Below, piece after piece: positions 35,900-44,989 of a stretch of 64,000 nt of DNA. Under the pieces are notes generated by a model. It was not told the origin of the DNA. It did not search any database and worked only from the letters and a program-made list of their open reading frames with translations. The stretch is from Clostridia bacterium (lineage in GTDB: Bacteria > Bacillota > Clostridia > Christensenellales > Borkfalkiaceae). The DNA is taken from positions 1-64,000 of the forward strand of contig JAFWBT010000031.1 in assembly GCA_017507005.1 (NCBI GenBank). The letters are read 5' to 3'. Numbering within the stretch: the first letter of the stretch is position 1; each line of letters starts with the position of its first letter. A program made the translations under genes and the position numbers.

Positions 35900-37111
35900 A
35901 TGGAAAAGATAACGACGGCAATAATCGGTGGCGGCGCGTCAGGTTTGATTCTCGCCACCACGCTGAAAAATGACAATCAAACGATTGTATTGTTTGAACG
36001 AAACGACCGAGTAGGCAAAAAGCTTTCTTCCACGGGCAACGGGCAGGGCAACCTCACCAACGCCGCTGTGTTAGAGGCGGAATACTTCACGTCTTCGGCA
36101 AAGCCTGAACGGATTACGCAGGCGATTCAACGATACGACAATCGCTCGTTTACGGAGTTTTTGCACAGCCTTGGCGTGCTGCTTATCACGGACGAGCGCG
36201 GTCGGGTATACCCCTCGGGCAGGCAGGCGTCGGCGGTGACGGACGCACTGCGTTTTTACGCGCACTCGCGTGGGGTGACGGTGGCGCTTTCCACGAAAAT
36301 CACGGCGATAAAAAAGACGGCGCAGGGCTTTGTTTTGACGGCGGAAACGCCCGACGGTAGCAGGGAATACCTCGCGCAAAACGTCGTGTTAGCCACGGGC
36401 GGCAAAGCGGCGAAAAACTTCGGTACGGACGGCTCGGCGTACGCTTTGGCGGAGCGTTTTGGACATACTTTGACGAGATTACAGCCCTCGCTCGTACAGC
36501 TGAAAACGGACACGGCGCACATCAAGACGCTCAAAGGCATCCGTGTGAACGACGCGGCGCTGACGGCTTACGCGCGCGGAAAGGAAAGGACGGTGGTGGG
36601 CGACGTCATTTTCACCGATTACGGCGTTTCGGGTGACGCGGTGTTCCGTATTTCCGCGTTCATTGCGGACGCGCTCGACGAAAATACTAGCCTCAGCATT
36701 GACTTTTTGCCAGAGTTTTCCTTGGAAACCATTGAACAGACCTTACAAAACAAGCGCGCGAGCTTTCCCGATACGCCTGTTGGCGAGTTGCTGTGCGGCG
36801 TGGTGAACAACCAAATCGGCAGGGCGATTTTTAAACGTGCCAAGGAAGATATTTCTACGGCGGCGCGGCTCGTAAAAGCGTTCCCGTTAGAGGTGAAAGG
36901 CAGCCTTGGTTTCGACTACGCGCAGGTGACGAAAGGTGGCGTGCGTATGGACGAGGTGGACGACGATTTGCAGAGCAAAAAGACAGACGGCTTGTATTTC
37001 ACGGGCGAAATCCTCGACGTGGACGGTCAGTGCGGCGGCTTCAATTTACAATGGGCGTACACGTCTGCGCGTATCGTAGCGGCGGCAATCGATAGAAAAA
37101 TTAGCAAATAG
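35900..37111 (+). CDS. BaiN/HI0933-like FAD-dependent oxidoreductase
   Basis: 403 residues. The FAD-binding Rossmann motif IIGGGASGLILA begins at residue 8, followed by NDRVGKKLSSTGNGQGNLTN, the HI0933/BaiN signature; the C-terminal GEILDVDGQCGGFNLQWAYTSA closes the flavin site. The family includes flavin reductases of bile-acid and other substrates; the substrate here is unknown. There is no ribosome site, and the promoter is so close that the mRNA should start with the AUG. It is followed by a second FAD protein. Confidence 0.9.
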   Translation: MEKITTAIIGGGASGLILATTLKNDNQTIVLFERNDRVGKKLSSTGNGQGNLTNAAVLEAEYFTSSAKPERITQAIQRYDNRSFTEFLHSLGVLLITDERGRVYPSGRQASAVTDALRFYAHSRGVTVALSTKITAIKKTAQGFVLTAETPDGSREYLAQNVVLATGGKAAKNFGTDGSAYALAERFGHTLTRLQPSLVQLKTDTAHIKTLKGIRVNDAALTAYARGKERTVVGDVIFTDYGVSGDAVFRISAFIADALDENTSLSIDFLPEFSLETIEQTLQNKRASFPDTPVGELLCGVVNNQIGRAIFKRAKEDISTAARLVKAFPLEVKGSLGFDYAQVTKGGVRMDEVDDDLQSKKTDGLYFTGEILDVDGQCGGFNLQWAYTSARIVAAAIDRKISK

Positions 37112-37122
37112 AGGGGGCAGGT

Positions 37123-38670
37123 ATGCGTTTATATACGTTATCGGACGTAAAACTGAATATTTGCCAAAAGGAAACGGAGCTTTTCAAAATTGCAGAAAAA
37201 AAATTAAAAACAAAACCTGCGTATTTTGCCATTAAGAAAAAATCCCTCGACGCAAGAGATAAGAGTAATATAAGGTATGTTTATACAATAGAGTTTTCGG
37301 ATACACCGCAAAACCGTACGGAACAGACCTATCCACAGCTCCCCAAGGAGAAAATGCCCAAGTGCGCGACGATAGTGGTGGGTAGCGGCCCTGCGGGGCT
37401 GTTTTGCGCTCTGCGGCTGATAGAACACGGCGTTACGCCCATTTTAATCGAGCGCGGCGCGCCCGTGGACGAGCGTGAACGCGCTATCAATCGCTTTTTT
37501 AGCGAACGGCTGTTAGATGAAAACAGCAACGTGCAGTTTGGCGAGGGGGGCGCAGGCACGTTTTCGGACGGAAAGCTCAATACGCAAACGCATAGCCCGC
37601 TCAATCGTGAGGTGTTGGAAACGTTCGTGCGCTTTGGCGCGCCCGAGGAAATTTTATGGCTGAACAAGCCGCATATCGGCAGCGATAATTTGAAAAAAGT
37701 CGTTAAAAATATGCGCGAATATATCCTAAACAAAGGCGGTAAAGTGCTGTTCTACACCCGTCTAATCGATGTGGAGATTGTAGACGGACAGCTCCGCTTT
37801 GCAACGCTGAAAACGCCAAACGGCGAAGAAAAAATAGAAGTGTCCGCGCTCGTTTTGGCGGTGGGGCACAGCGCAAGAGATACTTTTGAAATGCTGCAAA
37901 ATCGCGGCGTGCCTATGCGTCAAAAAGACTTTGCCGTGGGGGTGCGTATCGAGCATTTACAATCGAATATCGGCTACGCGCAGTACGGCAATGCCTACGC
38001 CCAGCTCCCTGCGGCGGATTATAAACTCGTTTCCCATGCGAGCGAACGCGCCGCGTTCACTTTTTGTATGTGCCCGGGCGGCTACGTTATGCCTGCGGCG
38101 AGCGAGGCTGGCGGTGTCGTCACCAACGGTATGAGCAACTACGCGCGCGATCAACGCAATGCCAACGCTGCGCTTATCGCGCAGGTCAGCCGTGCTGATT
38201 TTGACGGCGACGACGCTCTGGCAGGCGTGCGTTTTCAAAGACGTTTGGAACGCTTGGCGTACGAGGTCGGCGGAGACAATTACGCCGCGCCCGTGCAGCT
38301 CGTCGGAGATTTCCTTGCAAATAAAGAGAGCAACCGTTTTGGCGAAGTCCTGCCCACGTACGCGGCTGGTACGTCCTTTTGCGAGCTTCGCGCCGTGTTG
38401 CCAACACCCATTACGCAGGCATTGAAAAGCGCGATTGTCGATATGGACAGACGTCTGAAAGGCTTTGCCTCGCCCGACGCCCTGCTGACGGCGGTAGAAA
38501 CGCGTACCAGCTCTCCCATCCGTATCGAACGCGACGAAACGTTGCAATCGATAGGCGTAAAGGCTTTGTATCCTTGCGGCGAGGGCGCAGGCTATGCCGG
38601 CGGTATCACTTCTTCCGCCGCTGACGGTATTCGTATCGCTGAAACTATCTATGCAAAATTCTTACAATAA
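37123..38670 (+). CDS. FAD-dependent dehydrogenase (COG2509-like)
   Basis: 515 residues. A small N-terminal domain (about 1-80) is followed by a Rossmann motif VVGSGPAGLFCALRL near 86-100 and then NVQFGEGGAGTFSDGKLNT, LAVGHSARDTFEML and the C-terminal GEGAGYAGGITSSAADG. These are hallmarks of the COG2509 group of uncharacterised NAD(FAD)-utilising dehydrogenases. It starts 11 bases after the BaiN-like gene, with its ribosome site in the repeated GAGGGGGCAGGTATG motif. Reaction unknown. Confidence 0.9.
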   Translation: MRLYTLSDVKLNICQKETELFKIAEKKLKTKPAYFAIKKKSLDARDKSNIRYVYTIEFSDTPQNRTEQTYPQLPKEKMPKCATIVVGSGPAGLFCALRLIEHGVTPILIERGAPVDERERAINRFFSERLLDENSNVQFGEGGAGTFSDGKLNTQTHSPLNREVLETFVRFGAPEEILWLNKPHIGSDNLKKVVKNMREYILNKGGKVLFYTRLIDVEIVDGQLRFATLKTPNGEEKIEVSALVLAVGHSARDTFEMLQNRGVPMRQKDFAVGVRIEHLQSNIGYAQYGNAYAQLPAADYKLVSHASERAAFTFCMCPGGYVMPAASEAGGVVTNGMSNYARDQRNANAALIAQVSRADFDGDDALAGVRFQRRLERLAYEVGGDNYAAPVQLVGDFLANKESNRFGEVLPTYAAGTSFCELRAVLPTPITQALKSAIVDMDRRLKGFASPDALLTAVETRTSSPIRIERDETLQSIGVKALYPCGEGAGYAGGITSSAADGIRIAETIYAKFLQ

Positions 38671-39051
38671 TTGTTAATATTGCACTATTTCATTAAATTA
38701 TCACACAATTTTCATAAAACTTTCACAAAACAGCAGTAAAATGGGGTAGTACATAGGGATATACACTCGAAAAGTCGTTGATGGCGTGAAGGATTGCCGT
38801 GAACGACGTTTATGGCGTAATCGAAAGGACGCGAGCATGTAAAAGAGTTTTTTAAATAGAACTATACTAAACTTTTTTCATATTCTCTCACTAAAAGGTA
38901 TACGGTCTGCACGCGCAGGCCGTATATCTTTTTAATTTCAATATCGCAGATGACGGCGATTTTTACAAAGACGAAATAACCAACACGAAAAAAAGATATT
39001 CCACGTTTTGTTGAAAAAATGTGTAACTGTTGAAAAATACACAAAAAGACA
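38671..39051. other. Intergenic region with terminator, no gene
   Basis: AT-rich. It has blocks ATTATCACACAATTTTCA and CTTTCACAAAACAGCAGTAAAAT (38690-38745) similar to the spacer at 26345-26576, and the terminator at 38899-38933. ORFs crossing it lack ribosome sites. Confidence 0.5.
38899..38933 (+). terminator. Hairpin terminator upstream of the TetR gene
   Basis: TATACGGTCTGC / GCAGGCCGTATA (one G-T pair) with an ACGC loop and a T run. Confidence 0.7.
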
Positions 39052-39080
39052 TTGATTTTTTATATAAAAAGTGGTATACT
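39052..39080 (+). promoter_or_regulatory. Promoter of the TetR-like gene
   Basis: TTGATT (39052-39057), 17 bp, TATACT (39075-39080). It lies inside the longer open frame and so excludes an upstream start. Confidence 0.7.
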
Positions 39081-39110
39081 AAACGCATACGAAAGAAGGA
39101 GAAGAACGAG

Positions 39111-39683
39111 TTGGACAGAAAGGTGGATAGGCGAGTAGTAAAGACGAAGCGGGCGATACGCGAGGCGTTTATTGCGCTGATGGTGGAAAAGGACGTTGAA
39201 AAAATCACGATAAAAGAGATAGCGGAAAAGGCGGATGTCGACCGTAAAACGGTGTATAATTATTACAGCGGTATCCACGAAATTCGCGAGGATTTGGAAA
39301 ACGAAGTGTTGCATATCTTTGAACGGGAAACGCAAGGCAGCTCGTTAGGGCTTACGGATGCGGATTCCGCGTTTGATTTGTTGACAAAAATCATTAACGA
39401 CAATATGCAGATATGTAGCCAACTGATGCGTTTGGATTACAATTCCAACTTCCTCGTCAAGCTGATTGAATATTTCAAACAAAAAATCCGTCAAGAGATG
39501 ATTAAGAACGAGCGTTTCGATCCAAAGCGTATTGATATCGCGGTGGAATATGTAACGTCGGGGCTGTTTTCCGCCTACCGTTACTGGTTTAATTCCGACC
39601 GAACGCAACCGTTAGAGGAGTTTTCAAGAGAGGTGAGCCGTTTGGTGCTCAGCGGTTTGATCGTGTATATGATTTCGATATAA
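39111..39683 (+). CDS. TetR-family regulator
   Basis: 190 residues from a TTG start with AAGGAG nine bases upstream. The N-terminal HTH reads TKRAIREAFIALMVEKDVEKITIKEIAEKADVDRKTVYNYYSG (residues about 9-52), the standard TetR layout. The C-terminal ligand domain is helical and unlike named subfamilies; it resembles the TetR_C_7/DhaS-like group. No obvious operator palindrome was noted. Target unknown; the neighbours are FAD proteins upstream and a lipoprotein downstream. Confidence 0.86.
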   Translation: MDRKVDRRVVKTKRAIREAFIALMVEKDVEKITIKEIAEKADVDRKTVYNYYSGIHEIREDLENEVLHIFERETQGSSLGLTDADSAFDLLTKIINDNMQICSQLMRLDYNSNFLVKLIEYFKQKIRQEMIKNERFDPKRIDIAVEYVTSGLFSAYRYWFNSDRTQPLEEFSREVSRLVLSGLIVYMISI

Positions 39684-39736
39684 AACACCTAAAAATTGTT
39701 ACAAAAACACCTAAAAAATTGTTACAAAAACACCTG
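39683..39736 (+). repeat. Short tandem repeat that ends in a terminator
   Basis: The block AAAACACCTAAAAATTGTTAC occurs twice (39683-39703 and, one base longer, 39704-39725) and begins a third time, running into the terminator arm. Confidence 0.7.
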
Positions 39737-39756
39737 TTTGAGCGGGTGTTTTTTTT
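39726..39756 (+). terminator. Terminator after the TetR-like gene
   Basis: AACACC / GGTGTT stem with a loop TGTTTGAGC and eight T. Confidence 0.82.
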
Positions 39757-39765
39757 GTTTCCGTA

Positions 39766-39794
39766 TTGACAGAGGGGTAAAATCGTGATACAAT
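39766..39794 (+). promoter_or_regulatory. Promoter of the metallophosphoesterase lipoprotein
   Basis: TTGACA (39766-39771), 17 bp, TACAAT (39789-39794). Confidence 0.8.
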
Positions 39795-39829
39795 ATATAC
39801 ATTAAAAAATAATAAGGGGGGAAATCCTT

Positions 39830-42466
39830 ATGAAAAAATGGTCGAAAATCCTGCTTGCTTCGTTGGTGTGTACCAGCTTGTTTGCCGCAGGATGTTTCAA
39901 GAAACCCACTACGTCCGAAGAAGAAAGTTCTTTGGTCGAAAGCAGCAACGCGATAGAAACGAGCAGTGATATCGTCAGCGAAGTCGTTAGTTCTGAAACG
40001 GCGATTAGCAGCGAAGAAATCGCAAGCAGCGAAGAAATCGCAAGCAGCGAAGAAATCGCAAGCAGTGAAGAAATCACGAGCAGTGAGGAGATTCACGAAC
40101 ATAGCCTGACGAAGGTAGACGCGCAAGCGGCAGGCTGTACGCAGGACGGCGTAATAGAGCATTGGACGTGCGAATGCGGTAAATATTTCGCAGACGAAAA
40201 CGCCGAGCAAGAAATTACGGCGGAGGACACCGTGGTTGCGGCGTCGCACACGCTTACGAACGTAGAACGCGTTGAGCCTGTTGGCAAGACGAACGGTAAT
40301 ATCGAATACTGGGCTTGCTCGGTATGTGAAGAATATTTCTCGGATGCAGAGGGCAAGACGGCTATTGTAGACAAAGAGGACGTCGTGATTATCGCGGCGC
40401 TCAATATTCCCGATTTCCTCGTAGAAATAGAATCGGGGCGCGATCCCGTTGTGTTACAGATTTCGGACACGCAAACGTGGTCTTGGGGCGCAAAGCCGGA
40501 AGAACAATGCTATCAATACGTACGCGAAGTCGTTGAAACGACCAACCCCGATTTAATTATTATAACGGGCGATCTCGTTTACGGTCGCTATGACCCCAAA
40601 GGTGAATTGTTCACTAGCCTTATCACTTTTATGGAAACGCTCGACACGCCTTGGGCGCCCGTTTTTGGTAACCACGACAACGAATCGCTGATGGGCGTAG
40701 ATTGGCAGTGTCAACAGCTCGAAGCGGCGGAAAATTGCTTATTCAAACAAGGCGACGTAACGGGGAACGGTAACTATTCGGTAGGCCTTGAACAGAACGG
40801 CGAACTGTTGCGTGTGTTCTATATGATGGACTCCAACGGTTGCGGTAAACCTATGTGCGATGAAGACGGCGTACAAACGGCGCCCGCGGCGGGTACGAAC
40901 GTCGTAAAGACGAGCGTAGGCTTTGGTCAAGACCAAATCGATTGGTATACGAATCAAATCAACGCAATCCACGAGGTGGACGCAGACGTAAAGATTTCCT
41001 TTGCATACCACATCCAGCAGGCAATCTTTATGAAAGCTTTTGAAAAATACGAGGAGTTCGACGCAACGCTTGTTAGCGGTTCTTCGTCCGAGCTTGCAAA
41101 TCCCTTAAATCTTGACACGCTGGAAACGGCGGACGAAACGGATTTCGGCTTCCTTGGTAGATTGCAAAAATCCCCTTGGGATACCTCGTACGCGGTGTTC
41201 AACGGTATGAAAGCGCTCGGCGTAGATTCCATCTTCGTCGGTCACGAACATTGTAACAGCGTCAGCATTGTATACGAAGGCGTACGTTTCCAATACAGCC
41301 AAAAATCGTCCACGTACGATAGATATAATTGGGTTTTGGAAGACGGTACGATAGCAGGCGGCTACACGATGCCTAACGGCGCGCACCCGCTCCTTGGCGG
41401 TACGGTCATCCCCGTTTCTTCCGTGGACGGCTCTATCGGCACGGGCTATATCTGCTATGCAGGAAATCCTTTCTATTTTGAACCCAAACCCGTAGAAATG
41501 CCCGTCGACGGCTTGCAGCTTACTTCGGCGGATTTGCAAGACGGCTACGGTATGTCGTTGCACGGCACGGCGTTTGATGAAAACGTAAACGCGTATAAAA
41601 TCTATTCGGAAAAACAAGGTAAAGTATTCTTTGATACGGCGCTTGCGGCGCAATACGACGTGTTTACGTTCAACGTATTCGTTCCCGAGGATGCGCCGGG
41701 TTCGGGCTGGAATATTGCGCTTCGAGTAAAACCGGACGGTACGCTTACGAACGAGCAAGGCTGTACGGACACCAAGTACGTGTTCTATCAGATGAACGTA
41801 GGTAGCGACGCAATCAATTATTTGCCTCGCGGTCAGTGGCGTACGATTTCCGTGGATATTTCAAATATTGACGAAACGTGTACGGAATTTTCGATTATGT
41901 TTGCGGCAGGCACGACGGCTTGGTTTAGGGATATCGCGTTCACGGAAGCGGCTGAAAAAATCGTTGTAAACGGTTTGCAATACGGCGGCGTAGCGAACGA
42001 GAGCGACCTTTGGACGTGGACGGATGCGGACGGCTCGACGGATAGAGGTTCGATTACGGCAGAGACGTACACGAACGCTGACGGCTCGACGGTGAACGCC
42101 TATAAGGTGACTTCGTCGGAGAACTATCAAAACAAACTGTATGTCAATACGGCGCTGTTGAAAGGCAAGAGCACGGTTACGTTCTCTATCCTCGTAGACT
42201 CGAAAGCGTATACGAGCGACGGTAGTAGCACGGCGGAATATATGCTCCGTATAAAGCCCACGCAGACAGCGGAAACGTTGCCTGGGATTAGCGGTAATTA
42301 CGTTAGCTACGATACGAACGCCGACGGCGATTTGAAGGTCGTTTTAGGGGAATGGAAAACGATTACGATTGATATTACGCCGTTTGCAGACGTATGCACG
42401 GAATTTTCTATCCTCATTTCGGGCGGTAATAATGCGATTTGGGTGAAAGATTTCGCCATTTCGTAA
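39830..42466 (+). CDS. Surface lipoprotein with calcineurin-like phosphoesterase
   Basis: 878 residues. Signal peptide and lipobox LFAAGC (Cys 22). A Ser/Glu linker follows, with five copies of SSEEI(A/T). Two small Cys-containing modules come next (WTCECGKYF and WACSVCEEYF, about 105-180). The metallophosphoesterase domain (about 205-500) has ISDTQ, ITGDLVYG, GNHDNES and GHEHCNS. Two related C-terminal beta-sandwich, carbohydrate-binding-like modules (about 560-700 and 720-878) share the closing CTEFSI motif. It should be anchored outside the membrane and cleave a phosphoester there. Substrate unknown. GGGGGG precedes the ATG. Confidence 0.88.
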   Translation: MKKWSKILLASLVCTSLFAAGCFKKPTTSEEESSLVESSNAIETSSDIVSEVVSSETAISSEEIASSEEIASSEEIASSEEITSSEEIHEHSLTKVDAQAAGCTQDGVIEHWTCECGKYFADENAEQEITAEDTVVAASHTLTNVERVEPVGKTNGNIEYWACSVCEEYFSDAEGKTAIVDKEDVVIIAALNIPDFLVEIESGRDPVVLQISDTQTWSWGAKPEEQCYQYVREVVETTNPDLIIITGDLVYGRYDPKGELFTSLITFMETLDTPWAPVFGNHDNESLMGVDWQCQQLEAAENCLFKQGDVTGNGNYSVGLEQNGELLRVFYMMDSNGCGKPMCDEDGVQTAPAAGTNVVKTSVGFGQDQIDWYTNQINAIHEVDADVKISFAYHIQQAIFMKAFEKYEEFDATLVSGSSSELANPLNLDTLETADETDFGFLGRLQKSPWDTSYAVFNGMKALGVDSIFVGHEHCNSVSIVYEGVRFQYSQKSSTYDRYNWVLEDGTIAGGYTMPNGAHPLLGGTVIPVSSVDGSIGTGYICYAGNPFYFEPKPVEMPVDGLQLTSADLQDGYGMSLHGTAFDENVNAYKIYSEKQGKVFFDTALAAQYDVFTFNVFVPEDAPGSGWNIALRVKPDGTLTNEQGCTDTKYVFYQMNVGSDAINYLPRGQWRTISVDISNIDETCTEFSIMFAAGTTAWFRDIAFTEAAEKIVVNGLQYGGVANESDLWTWTDADGSTDRGSITAETYTNADGSTVNAYKVTSSENYQNKLYVNTALLKGKSTVTFSILVDSKAYTSDGSSTAEYMLRIKPTQTAETLPGISGNYVSYDTNADGDLKVVLGEWKTITIDITPFADVCTEFSILISGGNNAIWVKDFAIS
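40006..40092 (+). repeat. 18-bp tandem repeat encoding SSEEIA
   Basis: Nearly identical 18-bp units (AGCAGCGAAGAAATCGCA) repeat five times, the last two with changes. They lengthen the lipoprotein's linker and are prone to slippage, so linker length may vary between strains. Confidence 0.85.
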
Positions 42467-42482
42467 GCAGTATAAGAACATA

Positions 42483-42517
42483 AAAAAGAAGCAAGCTCTT
42501 TCGGGCTTGCTTCTTTT
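42483..42517. terminator. Bidirectional terminator after the lipoprotein gene
   Basis: AAGAAGCAAGC / GCTTGCTTCTT with an 8-base loop, between convergent genes. Confidence 0.9.
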
Positions 42518-42545
42518 GTGTTAAAATCTATTTTTGTTTGGATTA

Positions 42546-44009
42546 TTACAGTGTGCTGCGAATTGTAATCGTTGCAATGCGGATAGTTTCTTTTTTCGAT
42601 GCGTTTTCCACAGCAGGCGTTTCTTCTGCGGTTTCGTTTGCGGTTTCTTCTGCGGCTTTTTCCGTATTTGCTTGCGCGCAGCACAGCGCATAAATAGCGT
42701 CGTAATAAATCTCGCTCATAAAACGGATTTGCTCGAAGGTGACGTATTCGTTCGCTTGATGAATCGTCGCTTCATCGCCCTTGCGTTCAGGGCCAAAGCC
42801 ACAGCCGCACTTCAAAGCGCGCGCATACGTACCGCCGCCGATTGCGATAGGGGAAGCATTTTCACCCGTTGCCGTGTTATACACCTGCATCAGCGTAGAA
42901 ATCAACGCGCCGTTCGGGTCGTTATAAAGGGGCGGTTGATAGCTCTCTACCGTGTATTCCACGCCGTAGCTATCCAGCTTTTGCGTGATTTCTTCCAAAG
43001 CGTGCGTCGAGGGGAAACGGATATCCGTCGTGATAGACAAAACGCCGTTTTTATACGTCGCAACGTTAGGCGACATCGTGAGATAGCCTGTTTCGTCCTG
43101 CATGGTTTTCAAATCCAAAACGTCAGCAAACAGCAAATCGTACGCCTTTTTACAATCCTCGTTGAAGGTGGACAAAAAGGCAAGCAACGCTTCCAAAGCG
43201 TTTGCGCCCTTGTGCGGAGTGGAGCCGTGCGCCGATTTACCGTATACGCGCAAAATGTTCGTTGTATTGTCGTAGGAAAGCGTCGTGCCGTCGATAGGAT
43301 TTTGATAATGGGACAGCTTGTTGCCAGCCTTTCTCGTTAAAATCGTTTCGGCAAGATCACACACCATATTCGGGCGTTCACCTGCGTTCAACGCAGACAT
43401 GGGTGCCTCGTTTATCGAAAAATGCGTTGTGAAATGCAAGATGCCTTTCTCCGCGTAAATGACGGGGAAATCCGCGTCGGGGGTAAAACCTTCCTCGGGC
43501 ATCGTCGCCACTTTGTTGTAATGCTCGATACATTTCCAGCCCGATTCTTCGTTGCAGCCAACGATAAGTTTTATTTTGCGGTTGGGCGTCAAATTTGCGT
43601 CCTTTAACGCTTTCATTGCGTACAGGCAAACGATAGCAGGGGTTTTGTCATCCATAGCGCCTCTGCCCCAAATTTTCGTGCCTGCCACGCCGCCGTCTGA
43701 AAGGTCGTCGTTGATTACGCCGCCAAAGGGTGGATATTTCCAGCCGTTGCCCGCAGGCACGACGTCCAAATGCGCCAAAATAGCAAATTCCTTGCCCTCG
43801 CCGAATACGACCTCGCCAACGTAGTTGTCATAGTTATGCGTTTCAAAACCCATATCCTTGGCAAGATTTAAAAAGTATTCCAAGCAATCCGCCGCTTCCT
43901 TGCCGAACGGACAGTCCTCGATTGCCGCTTTCATAGACGAATCGAATTTAATGAGCTCCACGGTGGAGCTGACGATTTCGTTAAAATATTTCTGCATTGC
44001 GTGTTCCAT
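42546..44009 (-). CDS. PepV-like M20 dipeptidase
   Basis: 487 residues. Metal-site motifs HLDVVPAGNGWKYPPFGG, GRGAMDDKTPAI and GCNEESGWKC are those of M20A/PepV dipeptidases. Start chosen at MEHAMQKYF, with AGGAA about nine bases upstream; longer frames exist but lack a site and begin in the promoter region. The C-terminus has an unusual Ala/Glu/Thr-rich tail of about 40 residues beyond the normal end (after YALCCAQAN). It should cleave dipeptides in the cytoplasm. Confidence 0.88.
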   Translation of the reverse strand: MEHAMQKYFNEIVSSTVELIKFDSSMKAAIEDCPFGKEAADCLEYFLNLAKDMGFETHNYDNYVGEVVFGEGKEFAILAHLDVVPAGNGWKYPPFGGVINDDLSDGGVAGTKIWGRGAMDDKTPAIVCLYAMKALKDANLTPNRKIKLIVGCNEESGWKCIEHYNKVATMPEEGFTPDADFPVIYAEKGILHFTTHFSINEAPMSALNAGERPNMVCDLAETILTRKAGNKLSHYQNPIDGTTLSYDNTTNILRVYGKSAHGSTPHKGANALEALLAFLSTFNEDCKKAYDLLFADVLDLKTMQDETGYLTMSPNVATYKNGVLSITTDIRFPSTHALEEITQKLDSYGVEYTVESYQPPLYNDPNGALISTLMQVYNTATGENASPIAIGGGTYARALKCGCGFGPERKGDEATIHQANEYVTFEQIRFMSEIYYDAIYALCCAQANTEKAAEETANETAEETPAVENASKKETIRIATITIRSTL

Positions 44010-44111
44010 AAGGTAAATTCCTGCCTTTTTGTAAAATTCCATATCGTTACGATAACGAAAAAATCCTATCGCCGCGTTCGCTTGCTTGGCGCGGCGTTTT
44101 TTCATACTATT

Positions 44112-44140
44112 ATTATACACGATTTACGCCTTTTCGTAAA
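44112..44140 (-). promoter_or_regulatory. Promoter of the PepV-like gene
   Basis: Minus strand TTTACG (44140-44135), 17 bp, TATAAT (44117-44112). Confidence 0.6.
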
Positions 44141-44190
44141 CAAAATAAAGGGGTAAAGATAAAAAAATATTTTTTTTAACGGCGTGGCTT

Positions 44191-44219
44191 TTGACATTTC
44201 TCGTACGGTATGGTACAAT
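44191..44219 (+). promoter_or_regulatory. Promoter of the radC operon
   Basis: TTGACA (44191-44196), 17 bp, TACAAT (44214-44219). Confidence 0.82.
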
Positions 44220-44248
44220 AGAAAAAAGCGCGAAAAAAGGAGACGGTC

Positions 44249-44965
44249 ATGACGGGCGTTACTCACGGTCACGAAGGACATAGAAAGCGGATTATACAAA
44301 AGCTGGAAAGCGGTGCTTTGCAACAGCACGAGCTGTTGGAAGTGCTATTATTCAACGCCGTACCGCGAAGAAATACCAACGATTTGGCGCATAGATTGCT
44401 GGCGGAGTTTGGCACGATTAAGGGGATATTCAGCGCGTCTATGCAACAGCTCCAACGCGTGGCGGGCGTAGGCGAAAACGTCGCGGCGTATCTCTATTGC
44501 GTGGGGCGTTTTATCGACGATTTTTTGGCGTTGGAAGAAGAAGTGTATCCAAAAACTTTCGATAGGGACAGCTTTTTGCCTTTTGTCAAACGAGCGTACG
44601 CGGCGTTAAAACGCGAAGTGGTGGACGCCTATCTTCTCGACCACGACGGCAATATTTTTATGCGTAAGCGTTTTGAAAACGACAGTATGTATAGCGTAAA
44701 GTTTGCCCCCGAAGAGCTTGCGCGAGTGTTGAGCCTTGGTGAGCCGGCTGGGCTGGTTTTGGTGCACAATCACCCGTTCGGCAAAGCGGATTCGTCGGAA
44801 ACGGACGATGCGATGACGACGAATTGTCAGCTCATTTGCAGTATGCAAAACGTATTGCTGTGCGATCACGTCATTTATGCGCCCGACGGCGTGTATAGCT
44901 ATTATCTTAGCGGTAAACTGAAAAAAATCAGCGAGAAATATTCGATTAAAAAGGTATTTCCCTGA
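44249..44965 (+). CDS. radC: RadC/JAB-domain protein
   Basis: 238 residues: an N-terminal helix-hairpin-helix part (ELLEVLLFNAVPRRNTNDLAHRLL...LQRVAGVGENVAAYL) and a C-terminal JAB/MPN domain with HNHPFGKADSSETDD metal-binding motif. RadC proteins were linked to DNA repair, but their activity is unsettled. AAAGGAG precedes the ATG. It heads an operon with a two-component system, a phosphatase and cysK. Confidence 0.9.
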   Translation: MTGVTHGHEGHRKRIIQKLESGALQQHELLEVLLFNAVPRRNTNDLAHRLLAEFGTIKGIFSASMQQLQRVAGVGENVAAYLYCVGRFIDDFLALEEEVYPKTFDRDSFLPFVKRAYAALKREVVDAYLLDHDGNIFMRKRFENDSMYSVKFAPEELARVLSLGEPAGLVLVHNHPFGKADSSETDDAMTTNCQLICSMQNVLLCDHVIYAPDGVYSYYLSGKLKKISEKYSIKKVFP

Positions 44966-44989
44966 TAGACCTGATAGAAAGGAAAAGCT

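Noticed and set aside
38862-39208. Small minus-strand ORFs before the TetR gene
   Set aside because: They overlap the terminator and promoter of the plus-strand gene and lack ribosome sites.
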